Assembly (NCBI GenBank): GCA_947630455.1
Contig: CANRHP010000008.1
Span: 1 to 45,679, forward strand
From: an uncultured Clostridia bacterium
GTDB taxonomy: Bacteria; Bacillota; Clostridia; Christensenellales; CAG-314
Direction: 5' to 3'
Length of the DNA stretch: 45,679 bases
A model generated the notes under the pieces. That model was not told the DNA's origin and searched no databases. It saw nothing but the letters and a program-made list of their open reading frames with translations. Shown piece after piece: positions 31,368 to 40,584 of this stretch. The translations under genes were made by a program, and so were the position numbers. Each line of letters starts with the position of its first letter. The first letter of the stretch is position 1.

Positions 31368-31961
31368 TCAGCCTCTATCCTCGTCGATATAAGTGGCTTC
31401 GATATCGGCAACATGCAGAAAAAGCACCAACTTGTACTTGGCAAGCGCTTCGCTAAGAGCATAGCTTCCGCCTTTTACACGTTCGTCAAAGCCTCCCATA
31501 TGCCAATTGATAGCCATTGCCTCTTCGGCGGACAATTTGATATATTGCGAAACAATAAATACGGATTTTTCTCCATGTCCGTAGGGGAACCTCTCCTCCA
31601 CTTTGAAAAAGGGTTTTTTGACCCACTCATTGCCCTCTTTGACGTTGCGATATTCCGTCACATAGTAATTGACCTTGCATACGTCGTGCAGCAATCCGCA
31701 AATTGCCAAGGTTTCTTCGCTGAACACATTGGTGTAATTCTCGCCAAATTCGCTCCTTATCAAGGATCTTAGACGCTTGTAAACGTTGATGGAATGTTCA
31801 CAAAGTCCGCCTGTTTCCGCAAGATGAAAACGCGCTGAGGCAGGCGCCGTGAAAAAGTCGTTGTTTTCAAGATATTCAAGCAGCTTATCCGCACCATCGC
31901 GATGCACATTGGAAAGAAACAGATCGGTAAATTCCGTTTTGGTAAGCTTTACGTCGGACAT
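31368..31961 (-). CDS. HD-domain phosphohydrolase-like protein
   Basis: This 197-aa protein has an HD-type metal site: His in GLCEHSINVYKRL, the His-Asp pair in CGLLHDVCKV, His in YGHGEKSVF and His in INWHMGG. Helical HD proteins hydrolyse nucleotides or related phosphates; the substrate is unknown. The C-terminus (LHVADIEATYIDED) is typical of the HD family found in Clostridia. An AAAGGAG site supports the start. It follows the glycosylase gene by 12 bases. Confidence 0.88.
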   Translation of the reverse strand: MSDVKLTKTEFTDLFLSNVHRDGADKLLEYLENNDFFTAPASARFHLAETGGLCEHSINVYKRLRSLIRSEFGENYTNVFSEETLAICGLLHDVCKVNYYVTEYRNVKEGNEWVKKPFFKVEERFPYGHGEKSVFIVSQYIKLSAEEAMAINWHMGGFDERVKGGSYALSEALAKYKLVLFLHVADIEATYIDEDRG

Positions 31962-31973
31962 ATATATTCTCCT

Positions 31974-32438
31974 TTATTTGGTCAGCAGTTCGTCAATCCA
32001 CAGGGATTTGTCAAAACGCACATTTGCAGGACTGGTAGAGGGCAGACAAACGACCTTCTTATCCCCATGGTAAACGGATAACGTAATATGATAGGCGGTT
32101 TTGCCGTTGCATAATATTTTTTCTATTTGTGAATTTTCCAACACCCCAGACAAATCTGCCGTTCGGTAGTTTCGGATATCGGCGTCCATGCTTCCCTCTA
32201 TATCACAGCTTGTCACGATATCCCACAAGGCTACGCCGTGCCTCAAACACAAGCTTTTCTTATCCTCGATTGTTTTGGGTAGTACTTCTCCAAACGCTTC
32301 GGAAAGAATCGTCCAAAATCTGTTGCGTGGATTTCCATAGTAAAAGCACTGTTCTCTTGACTTTACGCTTGGAAAGCTTCCCAAAATCAACACTCTGCTG
32401 TTTTCGTCGAATATAGGATCAAAACCTTGGTAACTCAT
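31974..32438 (-). CDS. Hypoxanthine-DNA (deoxyinosine) glycosylase, UDG superfamily
   Basis: This 154-aa protein matches the small deoxyinosine glycosylases (uracil-DNA-glycosylase family 6). It shows ILGSFPSVKS (motif 1), FYYGNPRNRFW, ALWDIV and LPSTSPAN (motif 2 position). Such enzymes remove hypoxanthine that arises by deamination of adenine in DNA. Its ribosome site is weak, with GGAAAAAAG lying farther upstream than usual, and the palindromic AGTATACT precedes the ATG. It follows the MATE gene by 6 bases, so translation may be coupled. Confidence 0.88.
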   Translation of the reverse strand: MSYQGFDPIFDENSRVLILGSFPSVKSREQCFYYGNPRNRFWTILSEAFGEVLPKTIEDKKSLCLRHGVALWDIVTSCDIEGSMDADIRNYRTADLSGVLENSQIEKILCNGKTAYHITLSVYHGDKKVVCLPSTSPANVRFDKSLWIDELLTK

Positions 32439-32444
32439 AGTATA

Positions 32445-33794
32445 CTACTTTTTTCCTTTCAATGCAACGTATCCGTAGCGCTTGTTGTTTACAATAAACA
32501 TAACAGCGCACAACACCACCGAAACTCCCTCTGCCACCGGGGTGGATATCCAGATGCCGTCCAGCCCGAGCCACAGCGGAAGTAGGAAAATGCACACAAG
32601 TTGGAGCACAAGCGTACGTCCGAAGGAAACGATCGCAGAAACAAGCCCGTTGTTGAGCGCCGTGAAAAATGAGGAGCAGAACATGCAAAAGCCGCTAAAC
32701 AAAAAGCATATGGAGTACAATCTCATACCGCGCGTTGTCATTTGCATCAGCACATCATCGTAGCTTACGAATATGAGTGCGATCACGTCGGCAAGCGCCT
32801 CTGCCGCCACAGTCATTACAAAACCGGTCACGGCAAGGATTATCATGGATTTTTTGAATACATTTTGCAATTCCGTTCTGTTTTGGGCGCCGAAATTATA
32901 GCCGACCACAGGCGCCACTCCAAGACAGTAACCAATGAATATCGCCACGAACACAAACTGCACGTACATGATCACCCCGAATGCCGCAACGCCGTCGTCT
33001 CCGACGGTTCGTATCAACTGCCAATTGTAAATAATGGAAACCAACGACATGGCTATGTTTCCAAGCAGCTCGGACGATCCGTTTACGCATGCTTTGCCGA
33101 TAATCCGCCAATAAATGCGGAATTTTACAAATTTAAGCAGACTGCTGTTTTTTCTGAAAAAGTAAATAAGAGGCAACAAGCCGCCAACAAATTGTGAAAG
33201 TGCCGTACCTATTGCCGCGCCGGCAGCACCCAACCCGCATCCGACAATGAATATTGCGTCAAACACAATGTTTGTGATACCGCTTGCCACTGTAAACAAA
33301 AATCCGAGACGCGGTTTTTCTGCCGTAATGAAAAAGCTTTGAAACAGGTTTTGCAGCATAAAAAACGGCATTGCGCAGATGATAATCTGCGAATAAGTAA
33401 CAGCGTCATTCAACACATTGCCTGTTGCGCCGATAAGTGAGGAAATAGGCCTCAGCAAAAAGAAAAAGCCCGCAGCCAACACAATGCCCAACACAAAGGT
33501 TACCGCCACCACAAGGGTGAAATATTCGTTGGCACGTTGTTTGTCTCCTTCACCGAGGGTTTTGGACACAACCGCAGTGCCGCCTGCACCGAACATAAAT
33601 CCCACTGCGCCCAAAATCATTATCACAGGGAAAATGAGATTTATCGCTTTGAAGGGATCCTCTCCTGCAAAATTGGAAACGAAAATACCGTCCACCACCG
33701 AATATACCGATGTGAAAATCATCATAAAAATCGGACCGAGACAAAAACGCAGCAATCTGCCGTAAGTGAAGTTGTCGGAGAGTTTTATTTTCAT
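32445..33794 (-). CDS. MATE-family multidrug/cation efflux transporter
   Basis: This 449-aa protein has about 12 membrane segments and the MATE plan. The first helix carries PIFMMIFTSVYSVVDGIFVS with the family-conserved Asp, and GTAVVSKTLGEGD follows the second helix. A paralogous second half starts near residue 235. MATE proteins export drugs or other organic cations using a sodium or proton gradient. No Shine-Dalgarno sequence precedes ATG 33794, and TATAAT ends 11 bases upstream of it, so the mRNA probably has almost no leader. It is the first gene of the MATE-glycosylase-HD-pepT unit. Confidence 0.92.
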   Translation of the reverse strand: MKIKLSDNFTYGRLLRFCLGPIFMMIFTSVYSVVDGIFVSNFAGEDPFKAINLIFPVIMILGAVGFMFGAGGTAVVSKTLGEGDKQRANEYFTLVVAVTFVLGIVLAAGFFFLLRPISSLIGATGNVLNDAVTYSQIIICAMPFFMLQNLFQSFFITAEKPRLGFLFTVASGITNIVFDAIFIVGCGLGAAGAAIGTALSQFVGGLLPLIYFFRKNSSLLKFVKFRIYWRIIGKACVNGSSELLGNIAMSLVSIIYNWQLIRTVGDDGVAAFGVIMYVQFVFVAIFIGYCLGVAPVVGYNFGAQNRTELQNVFKKSMIILAVTGFVMTVAAEALADVIALIFVSYDDVLMQMTTRGMRLYSICFLFSGFCMFCSSFFTALNNGLVSAIVSFGRTLVLQLVCIFLLPLWLGLDGIWISTPVAEGVSVVLCAVMFIVNNKRYGYVALKGKK

Positions 33795-33804
33795 AATAGC
33801 TTAT

Positions 33805-33836
33805 ATTATACTATACTAATAGTAATCAAATGTCAA
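33805..33836 (-). promoter_or_regulatory. Promoter of the MATE gene
   Basis: On the minus strand a perfect TTGACA (33831-33836) precedes two possible -10 boxes: TATAGT (33810-33815, 15-base spacer) and TATAAT (33805-33810, 20-base spacer). Either would start transcription within about 10 bases of the ATG. Confidence 0.55.
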
Positions 33837-33940
33837 ATTAGTTTGCCGCAGGGTAACATTTTTTTTGCAAAAACCATATTGTACAACAGACTGACAAAGT
33901 CAAATACGAAAGTCGAGTTTCTCGGCGAATGGAGGTAAAA

Positions 33941-34189
33941 ATGTTTAACGGAATGTTTAACGAAGGCGGCTACGGCGACAACAACAACTGCGGCGGTGGC
34001 TGCGGCGGCGGAATGAGCTTCGGCGGCTGCAATTGCACCTGGATTCTGCTCATAATCCTGTTTTTGTGCTGCTGCGGAGGCAAACTCAAAAATTTCAGTC
34101 TTAACGTAAATCCCTGCTGCCTGATCCTGCTCACTGCTTTGCTGTTCTGCACGGGCGGAATTTCTCTCGGCAACGGCTGCAATAAATAG
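33941..34189 (+). CDS. Cys/Gly-rich small membrane protein, 82 aa
   Basis: This 82-aa protein starts at ATG 33941 right after a perfect GGAGG. The N-terminus is rich in Asn, Gly and Cys (NNNCGGGCGGG). Two short hydrophobic segments follow (about 33-43 and 58-71), with a Cys triplet at the end of the first and a Cys pair at the start of the second; there are 11 Cys in all. There is no lipobox or signal cleavage site. It resembles no family I can name. It stands alone on the plus strand between convergent and divergent minus-strand units. The Cys pairs suggest metal binding or disulfide cross-linking at the membrane, as inference. Confidence 0.75.
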   Translation: MFNGMFNEGGYGDNNNCGGGCGGGMSFGGCNCTWILLIILFLCCCGGKLKNFSLNVNPCCLILLTALLFCTGGISLGNGCNK

Positions 34190-34223
34190 CCGGGTCTTTG
34201 CACTCTCTTGTACATAACCAGAG

Positions 34224-34253
34224 AAAAAAGGGCTGCCTGTTTTGGGCAGCCCT
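34224..34253 (-). terminator. Terminator of the YitT pair
   Basis: A 9-bp stem (AGGGCTGCC with GGCAGCCCT, 7-base loop) runs on the minus strand into six T residues. It lies 31 bases after the YitT stop codon at 34284. On the plus strand there is no T run, although it could still pair in the Cys-rich gene's mRNA. Confidence 0.85.
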
Positions 34254-34283
34254 CAGATATTTTCGCAATATTTTCACACAAAT

Positions 34284-35279
34284 TTATTCGTCGGATTTTT
34301 GCTCGGTTCCTTTCTCTTCCTCATCCTGTTCCAGCTCTATTTCTTTGTTGGCAAAGCCCTTACCGATAACTTCTCTGACGTTTTCGACGTACGCAAAGGC
34401 AAGCGGATCCACCTGATTGATAATACGGCGAGCCTTAACAAGCTGCGACTTGTGAATTACACAAAGCAGCATTTGTTTCTCTATGTGAGAATAACCGCCC
34501 ACCACCTTGACGGATGTCAGACCGTGTTTGAGCTTTGAGGTGAGCGCTTCCGACATTTCGACGGGCTTGTCCGTTGTGATCTCCAACTCGATTGCGGAAG
34601 AAAAGCCTTTGAAGATCACTTCCTGAACTATCTCACATACAAAAAGCGCCGCAACGGAATATATGAACATATTTACCCCTTCGGTAAGACTGTTTTTCAC
34701 CAAGCCGTAAGTTATGCTCGCTCCGGATATCACGATAAAATTAGCCATCAAGATAAACCGCATAGCGTCGCTGCTGCTTTTTTTGGAGTGTTTTTGCACA
34801 ATCAGCCCAACAATATCGGTACCGCCGGTAGAAGCATTTACAGAGAGCAGCAAGGGCAGAGAAATGCCGTGCAGCGCACCTCCCAGCAAGACATAAAGCA
34901 CCTTGTCAAACGTTTCGCCGTCGCTGGACATAATTCCTTTGATAAGTTCAGCCACGTTGAGTACTCTCAACAACACCAGCTCGGTACCGAGCATCAGTAA
35001 ATAAACAGTGGTTTTGACGGCAAAGCGTTTGCGAAACTTGCAAAAGCAATATATGATGATGGGCACATTGATAGCAATCAGCCACAAGCCGGCGGAGAAA
35101 TACCACCTGTCGGCAGAAAGCTCGGAAAGCAGCAGATCGAGAATGGACGACAACCCCAACACACCGCCGATGATTGTGTCGGATGGCAGCAAAAACACTT
35201 CCACTGACACAGCTGTTGCAAGGCTGGCAAGAAAAATGATCACATATTGTTTGAAATTGTACAAAAAACCTCGTTTCAT
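34284..35279 (-). CDS. YitT family membrane protein (second copy)
   Basis: This 331-aa protein has five or six membrane segments in the first 220 residues, with the YitT marks GGVLGLSSIL and SVNASTGGTDIVGLIV. A cytoplasmic DUF2179 domain follows (about 228-305, with IEKQMLLCVIHKSQLVKARRII). The C-terminus is an acidic tail (EQDEEEKG). Function is unknown in this family. It overlaps the upstream YitT gene by 4 bases, so the two may form a heteromer. An AGGAG site precedes the ATG. It is the last gene before a strong terminator. Confidence 0.93.
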   Translation of the reverse strand: MKRGFLYNFKQYVIIFLASLATAVSVEVFLLPSDTIIGGVLGLSSILDLLLSELSADRWYFSAGLWLIAINVPIIIYCFCKFRKRFAVKTTVYLLMLGTELVLLRVLNVAELIKGIMSSDGETFDKVLYVLLGGALHGISLPLLLSVNASTGGTDIVGLIVQKHSKKSSSDAMRFILMANFIVISGASITYGLVKNSLTEGVNMFIYSVAALFVCEIVQEVIFKGFSSAIELEITTDKPVEMSEALTSKLKHGLTSVKVVGGYSHIEKQMLLCVIHKSQLVKARRIINQVDPLAFAYVENVREVIGKGFANKEIELEQDEEEKGTEQKSDE

Positions 35280-36199
35280 TTGTTTTTGTAACTCCTGTTG
35301 AAGGTGGGACGGCTAAACACATCGTAAACATCCTTTACGAATACGAATGCATGCGGGTCACGCGCTTTTATCAGCTGCTTTAGATAGACGCGCTGACGAT
35401 ATTGCACTACCACGACCACAATTTTACGCGTAGGCTCCTCGGGATCTTCGGAAATATCAACACAGCTGCATCCACGTTTGAAGTAGGTAGTAATATCTTG
35501 GATAAGCTGCTCGTATTCGGTAGTGACAATCATAAATTTTTGCGGATGATTGAAGCCTCTCTTGAACATCCCCATAAACGTTGACCCGAGAATAACATAA
35601 ATAAATGAATAAATGATTATCGCAGCGTTTTCGTGCTCTATGATAATTACTATTATACTGCCCATTATCGTAATTAAAAAGTTGGCGCAGAATATCACCT
35701 TTGACAAATCAATCTCCGGATGATATTTGGAAACTATACGCGCAATAATCTCAGTACCGCCGTTGGAACCGTTGAATTCGCTTGCAATGTACATGGCGTA
35801 GCCGATGAGTACCGCTCCGAAAATGACGGCTATTATGCGTGAATCGGTAAACTGGGGAAAGCCTATATTGGGGAAAATCGCCAATACTGCCGTGCAGACA
35901 ACGGTTGCATAAACGGTTTTTACGGTAAAATCACCGCGTAAAAACACAATAGAACAGATAAGCAGAGGAATGTTGAGAACAAAGTACACAATCGACATAA
36001 GCTGATCGTATTCAACTCCGGGCACAGCCAGCCTGATAATGTAAGTCAACGCCGAGCTGAGTCCGCTGAAACCGCCTGCAATCAACTTGGACGGGTTGAG
36101 AAAAGTATATAGACTGGTTGCGTTAAGTATACCCGCTACAGTAATCCAAAAAAATTCTTTGATTTTTGTCCAAATGTCTTTTGCTTTAAATTTGCTCAC
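35276..36199 (-). CDS. YitT family membrane protein (first copy)
   Basis: This 307-aa protein is a paralogue of the next gene, with GGFSGLSSALTYII, SEFNGSNGGTEIIARIV and a C-terminal DUF2179 domain (about 215-290). I choose GTG 36199, five bases after GAGAGG, over an in-frame TTG at 36217. The family is widespread in Bacillota, membrane-located and uncharacterised. A TTGACT-17-TATATT promoter lies upstream. A terminator-like hairpin lies between that promoter and the gene. Confidence 0.92.
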   Translation of the reverse strand: MSKFKAKDIWTKIKEFFWITVAGILNATSLYTFLNPSKLIAGGFSGLSSALTYIIRLAVPGVEYDQLMSIVYFVLNIPLLICSIVFLRGDFTVKTVYATVVCTAVLAIFPNIGFPQFTDSRIIAVIFGAVLIGYAMYIASEFNGSNGGTEIIARIVSKYHPEIDLSKVIFCANFLITIMGSIIVIIIEHENAAIIIYSFIYVILGSTFMGMFKRGFNHPQKFMIVTTEYEQLIQDITTYFKRGCSCVDISEDPEEPTRKIVVVVVQYRQRVYLKQLIKARDPHAFVFVKDVYDVFSRPTFNRSYKNK

Positions 36200-36212
36200 T
36201 TTGTCCTCTCGT

Positions 36213-36249
36213 AACAAAAGAGATTTTGCATTATTATATACAAAATCTC
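36213..36249 (-). terminator. Terminator of the glycogen operon or attenuator of the YitT genes
   Basis: A perfect 9-bp stem (GAGATTTTG/CAAAATCTC, 12-base loop) is followed on the minus strand by TTTTGTT. It lies 67 bases after the GH13 stop codon, but also inside the predicted leader of the YitT transcript. The loop itself contains TATAAT (36233-36238). Either reading is possible. Confidence 0.6.
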
Positions 36250-36258
36250 CTTGAATTA

Positions 36259-36287
36259 AATATATACCATGCGAAAAAATAAGTCAA
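36259..36287 (-). promoter_or_regulatory. Promoter of the YitT pair
   Basis: On the minus strand TTGACT (36282-36287) and TATATT (36259-36264) are separated by 17 bases. Transcription would begin near 36252, directly before the terminator-like hairpin. Confidence 0.6.
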
Positions 36288-36316
36288 TAATTTACGCAGC
36301 TTTACATAAAAATTTG

Positions 36317-38164
36317 TCAATACTGTGGCATTTTCCGCAATATTACATATCCATTGTGCTGCAAATGACAGCTATTGGAATATTTACGCCCTGTCAAGAC
36401 GTCCTCATAAGTTCCGCCGAGGTACAAATTGTATATTTCGTTGCCGCGGTTGACTGCAACAATTGCTTGCGAATCCGTTTCCGTATCAACACGTTCAAAT
36501 GCATACACTCCGCGCTCAGCGACAAGCTGATGAAAATCCCCGTTGGCAAACACGTTATGCTTGCGCAGCTCGCCCAAACGCCGGTAGAAATCCAACATAA
36601 GCTTGTTTTCCTCTCCCCAAGGATAGCAGGCGCGACAGAAAGGATCCTTGTAGCCCTCAACTGCCACTTCATCGCCGTAAAATACGCATGGGAAACCGAA
36701 CATCGTGTACTGAAGCACAGCCGCAATCTTGAGCAGCTTGCAGCCCTCCTTGTACTGATAATCGTCTAATTTGGTGCGCGCCATCGCTTCTTTGGGAGCA
36801 TTGTCCAGACGCGTGCCCGCAAGATTTGTGAGTATCCTGATAGTGTCGTGCGTGCCCAATATATTCATCAGGTTGTTGCGCACAAAACGCGGATAATTGT
36901 TTACAATGTTAAACACGATATTGCTAAGCAGTTGCTCGTTGCCGTCCCGAACAAAGGATATAATACCGTTCATAAGAGGATAATTCATTACGCTGTCCAG
37001 CTGACTGCCATCCAAATAATGACGGCGCACGCCGTAGTCCACCTTGTTGGAAGCGTCCTCCCACACCTCACCGATGATCACCGCGTCGGGCTTTTCTCTT
37101 TTGGCAGAGGCAACGATCTTATCCAACATGCAGTCGTCGATTTCATCCACCACATCCAAACGCCAACCGGAAGCACCCGCTTTGAGCCAACGGGGTACTA
37201 TGCCGTTTTTAGAAGTAAAGTATCGCTGCGCACCCTTACTGTGAGCATTGATACGCGGCAGACTTTGAAAATTCCACCAGCACTCGTAACTGCCGTCAGT
37301 GTAGATGTGAAACCAATCGCGATACGGCGAATTTTCGTCGTTGTACGCGCCGCCGTCGCCGTATTTTTTTTCTCTGTTGAAATACTTCGACGTACTGCCC
37401 ACATGATTGAAAACGCCGTCGAGAATTACTCTTATGCCTCGCGCGTCCGCCTGACGGCACAATTCGACAAAATCCTGCTCGGAGCCGAACATGGAATCTA
37501 TCAACTCATAGTCCTCGGTATCGTATTTGTGATTGCTGTACGCCTTGAAAATGGGATTTAAATACAATGTTGTGACGTTGAGCGATTGCAAATAGTCCAG
37601 CTTAGATATAAGTCCCTTCAGGTTGCCGCCGAAGAAATCACGGTTGCGCACAACACCATCCTCTTCGCGGAAGAAGGGCTGCTCTCCCCAACGACGCAGT
37701 ATTTTATCCTCGGTAGGAACGGTTTCTCCGTTAGAGCAAAAACGATCGACCATTACCTGATACATCACACCCTTGTTAAGCCAAGCAGGCGTTTCGTACT
37801 GCTTTTTGTAGACAGAAAGCTGATACGGACGAACATTGTCGAAATACATCGCTGCCCTGAGATCGTCACCCAAACCGATAAAATGCTCGTAGGCGACGCC
37901 ATCCATAACAAAATAGTACCAGTACAGCCCCTTTTTCAGCTGAACGTCGGCAAGGTAGTTGTCATAGCCTCCACCGCTCGCATCCTTGTACATCACATAT
38001 TCGCGATTTAGTGTGTGGTCATCGCTGTATATCACAAGCGTAACCTTGGACGGATTGACAACCTCATGAATTTGCAGCCTTATGCCGAAGCGCACACCAT
38101 CGCCTACCGCCCCTACTACGGATTTGTAAAATTCGTCTATGGGATTGTATCTAACGTAGTCCAT
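36317..38164 (-). CDS. GH13 alpha-glycosidase, neopullulanase/cyclomaltodextrinase-like
   Basis: This 615-aa enzyme has an N-terminal beta domain (about 1-125, CBM34-like) and a GH13 (beta/alpha)8 barrel. The four conserved regions are present: DGVFNHVG, GWRLDVVDEI with the nucleophile Asp, IIGEVWED with the acid Glu, and LGTHDT. YDTEDYELIDSMFG is typical of the neopullulanase/maltogenic amylase group, which hydrolyses maltodextrins, cyclodextrins or pullulan. No signal peptide is present, so it is cytoplasmic. ATG 38164 is used because GGAGA precedes it and it overlaps the glgP stop (TAATG). It is the last gene of the malQ-glgB-glgP operon. Confidence 0.93.
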   Translation of the reverse strand: MDYVRYNPIDEFYKSVVGAVGDGVRFGIRLQIHEVVNPSKVTLVIYSDDHTLNREYVMYKDASGGGYDNYLADVQLKKGLYWYYFVMDGVAYEHFIGLGDDLRAAMYFDNVRPYQLSVYKKQYETPAWLNKGVMYQVMVDRFCSNGETVPTEDKILRRWGEQPFFREEDGVVRNRDFFGGNLKGLISKLDYLQSLNVTTLYLNPIFKAYSNHKYDTEDYELIDSMFGSEQDFVELCRQADARGIRVILDGVFNHVGSTSKYFNREKKYGDGGAYNDENSPYRDWFHIYTDGSYECWWNFQSLPRINAHSKGAQRYFTSKNGIVPRWLKAGASGWRLDVVDEIDDCMLDKIVASAKREKPDAVIIGEVWEDASNKVDYGVRRHYLDGSQLDSVMNYPLMNGIISFVRDGNEQLLSNIVFNIVNNYPRFVRNNLMNILGTHDTIRILTNLAGTRLDNAPKEAMARTKLDDYQYKEGCKLLKIAAVLQYTMFGFPCVFYGDEVAVEGYKDPFCRACYPWGEENKLMLDFYRRLGELRKHNVFANGDFHQLVAERGVYAFERVDTETDSQAIVAVNRGNEIYNLYLGGTYEDVLTGRKYSNSCHLQHNGYVILRKMPQY

Positions 38165-40584
38165 TACATTCTCCAAATCCTGGTTGCATATTCCTTTACG
38201 GCACGATCTGCAGCGAAACGTCCCGATTCGGCTATATTTTTGAGAGACATTTTGTTCCAGCGATCAAGATCTTTGTACGCCTCATCCAGCTTGTCGTAAG
38301 CGTTCATGTAATCTCCGAAATCCGCAAAACACATATAAGGATCGGCTATAGGATAATTTCTGAGAAGGTAGTTGCTGATGTTTTCGAAGGTTTCACCTGC
38401 AAAGCCGTTGTTCAATTCTTCGATGATAACACGCAGCTTGGGCAACTTGAAATAGTACGAAGTGCTGTTGTATCCCGTTTCCCACAGTTCGGCAACCTCT
38501 TTGGCATTCATACCGAATATGAAAATATTGTCGTCGCCTACACTGTCGTGTATCTCAACATTGGCACCGTCCAGCGTACCCAGTGTAATGGCGCCGTTTA
38601 TCATAAACTTCATATTGCTGGTGCCGCTGGCTTCCTTTCCCGCAAGGGATATCTGCTCGGAGATCTCGGCAGCAGGAATAAGATCCTCCGCCATGGTTAC
38701 GCTGTAGTTTTCCATAAACACAACGTTAAGCTTTTCGCGGATTTTCGGATGCGCTTCAAGATCCTGTTGAATAAAACAAATGAGTTTGATGACCTCTTTT
38801 GCGGTATAGTAGCTGGGCGCGGCCTTCGCGCCGAAAATAAACGTTTGCGGCGTCACATCCAAATCGGGATTTTCTTTAAGGTCGTGATACAAGCTTATGA
38901 TTTTCAGCACGTTGAGCAGCTGACGTTTGTACTCATGCAAACGCTTGATTTGCACATCGAAACGCGTGTTCGGGTCGATTTTCACACCGAGACGCTGCAT
39001 AGCACGCTGAGCGAAACGCTCCTTGTTGGCGTGCTTTATCTGTTCCATCCGCTTGTGCACCTGTTCATCGTCCAAAAAGGCATTCAGCTTGGTAAGCTGA
39101 CTGGCGTCGGAAACAAAGCCGTCGCCGATCAGATCTTTTATCAACTCTGTGAGTCCTTGATTGGCTTGACACAACCATCTGCGGTGCGCTATACCGTTGG
39201 TTACATTGGTAAACAACTTAGGCTCCAGCTCATAGAAATTTTTGAACAAGTCCTTTTTCAAAATATCGCTGTGCAATTCGCTGACGCCGTTGACGCTGTG
39301 TGAACTGATAATAGAAAGGTTTGCCATACGTACTTGCCCGTAAGCGATGATCGCAAGGTCGGAAACCTTTTTGAAATCCTGCGTTTTTTCGAAAAATTCC
39401 TTGCACGCCCGTTCGTTGATTTCTACGATTATTTGATAAATACGCGGCAGCAAACGTTGGAAAATGTATTCGGGCCAACATTCCAAAGCCTCTGCCATAA
39501 CGGTATGGTTTGTATAAGCGGTAACAGACTTTACCATATTCCACGCCTTGTCCCAATCCATGTGATATTCGTCGATGAAAATGCGCATCAGCTCGGGACC
39601 GCAAAGCGCCGGGTGCGTGTCATTTATATGAACAGCAACGAGGTCGGTAAACTTGTCGAAATTGCCGTAACGTTTGTAGTGGTCGCTTACGATATTTTGC
39701 ATTGCAGCAGACACAAGGAAATACTCCTGCTTTAAACGCAGCGTTTTGCCCTCCTCATGATCGTCATTGGGATAAAGTACCTTGGTAATCATCTCCGCCT
39801 GAGATTGTTCTTCCAGCGCCCTCAGGTACTCTCCTTGACCAAACGTCCGAAAATCAAAGGGCTTATTGGTACGTGCCGCCCACAAACGCAGCACACCGAC
39901 AGCCGTCGAATCATAGCCTTCTACGACCATATCATAGGGAAATGCCTTAACCTCCTGGCAGTTTACCTGCTGATAAATGGGTCCCTGATCCGTCCAAATT
40001 TCTTTGACCTCACCGCCGAAACGAACGATTTGAGTCTTGTCGGCACGCTCTTTGAGCCACACTTCGCCGCCGGGAAGCCAATTTTCCGGCAGTTCGGTTT
40101 GCCAACCGTCAACTATTTTCTGTTGGAAAAAGCCGTACTCAAAACGAAGCGAATGTCCCATGACAGGATAGTTTTCTTTGGCAAGGCAATCGAGGTAGCA
40201 GGCGGCAAGTCTGCCTAAACCACCGTTGCCCAAGCCGGCATCCGGTTCGCAATCGTACAGCTCGTTTATATCAACGTAATAATACTTTTTGAGAGTTTCC
40301 GCAAACAAGCTTTCCATTTCCATATTGAAAAGATTGTTTTTGAGGCTGCGTCCCATAAGAAATTCCATTGAAAGATAATGTACTCTCTTTCTGTCGCGCG
40401 CTTTATACTGACGGTTGAACGCCGTACGCTTTTCAAGAAGCATATCTCTTACCACGCTTGCCACACATTTGTACAGCTGTGCATTGGTGAGTTCACTTGC
40501 GGATATACCATAAGCTTTGTTGGACGCGCTTTCAATCATATCTTTTATGCGCGATTTAGTCATATTTCCGTATGCTGTTTCCAT
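38164..40584 (-). CDS. glgP: Glycogen/maltodextrin phosphorylase
   Basis: This 806-aa GT35 enzyme releases glucose 1-phosphate from the ends of alpha-1,4-glucan chains. The pyridoxal-phosphate motif EASGTSNMKFMINGAITLGT with its Lys and the following DGANVEI are intact. The N-terminal LGNGGLGRLAACYLDCLA is also canonical. Length is usual. The gene starts directly after the glgB stop (TAAATG) with a GGGAGAG site, and its stop overlaps the GH13 start by one base. It supplies glucose 1-phosphate from the polymer made with GlgB. Confidence 0.98.
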   Translation of the reverse strand: METAYGNMTKSRIKDMIESASNKAYGISASELTNAQLYKCVASVVRDMLLEKRTAFNRQYKARDRKRVHYLSMEFLMGRSLKNNLFNMEMESLFAETLKKYYYVDINELYDCEPDAGLGNGGLGRLAACYLDCLAKENYPVMGHSLRFEYGFFQQKIVDGWQTELPENWLPGGEVWLKERADKTQIVRFGGEVKEIWTDQGPIYQQVNCQEVKAFPYDMVVEGYDSTAVGVLRLWAARTNKPFDFRTFGQGEYLRALEEQSQAEMITKVLYPNDDHEEGKTLRLKQEYFLVSAAMQNIVSDHYKRYGNFDKFTDLVAVHINDTHPALCGPELMRIFIDEYHMDWDKAWNMVKSVTAYTNHTVMAEALECWPEYIFQRLLPRIYQIIVEINERACKEFFEKTQDFKKVSDLAIIAYGQVRMANLSIISSHSVNGVSELHSDILKKDLFKNFYELEPKLFTNVTNGIAHRRWLCQANQGLTELIKDLIGDGFVSDASQLTKLNAFLDDEQVHKRMEQIKHANKERFAQRAMQRLGVKIDPNTRFDVQIKRLHEYKRQLLNVLKIISLYHDLKENPDLDVTPQTFIFGAKAAPSYYTAKEVIKLICFIQQDLEAHPKIREKLNVVFMENYSVTMAEDLIPAAEISEQISLAGKEASGTSNMKFMINGAITLGTLDGANVEIHDSVGDDNIFIFGMNAKEVAELWETGYNSTSYYFKLPKLRVIIEELNNGFAGETFENISNYLLRNYPIADPYMCFADFGDYMNAYDKLDEAYKDLDRWNKMSLKNIAESGRFAADRAVKEYATRIWRM

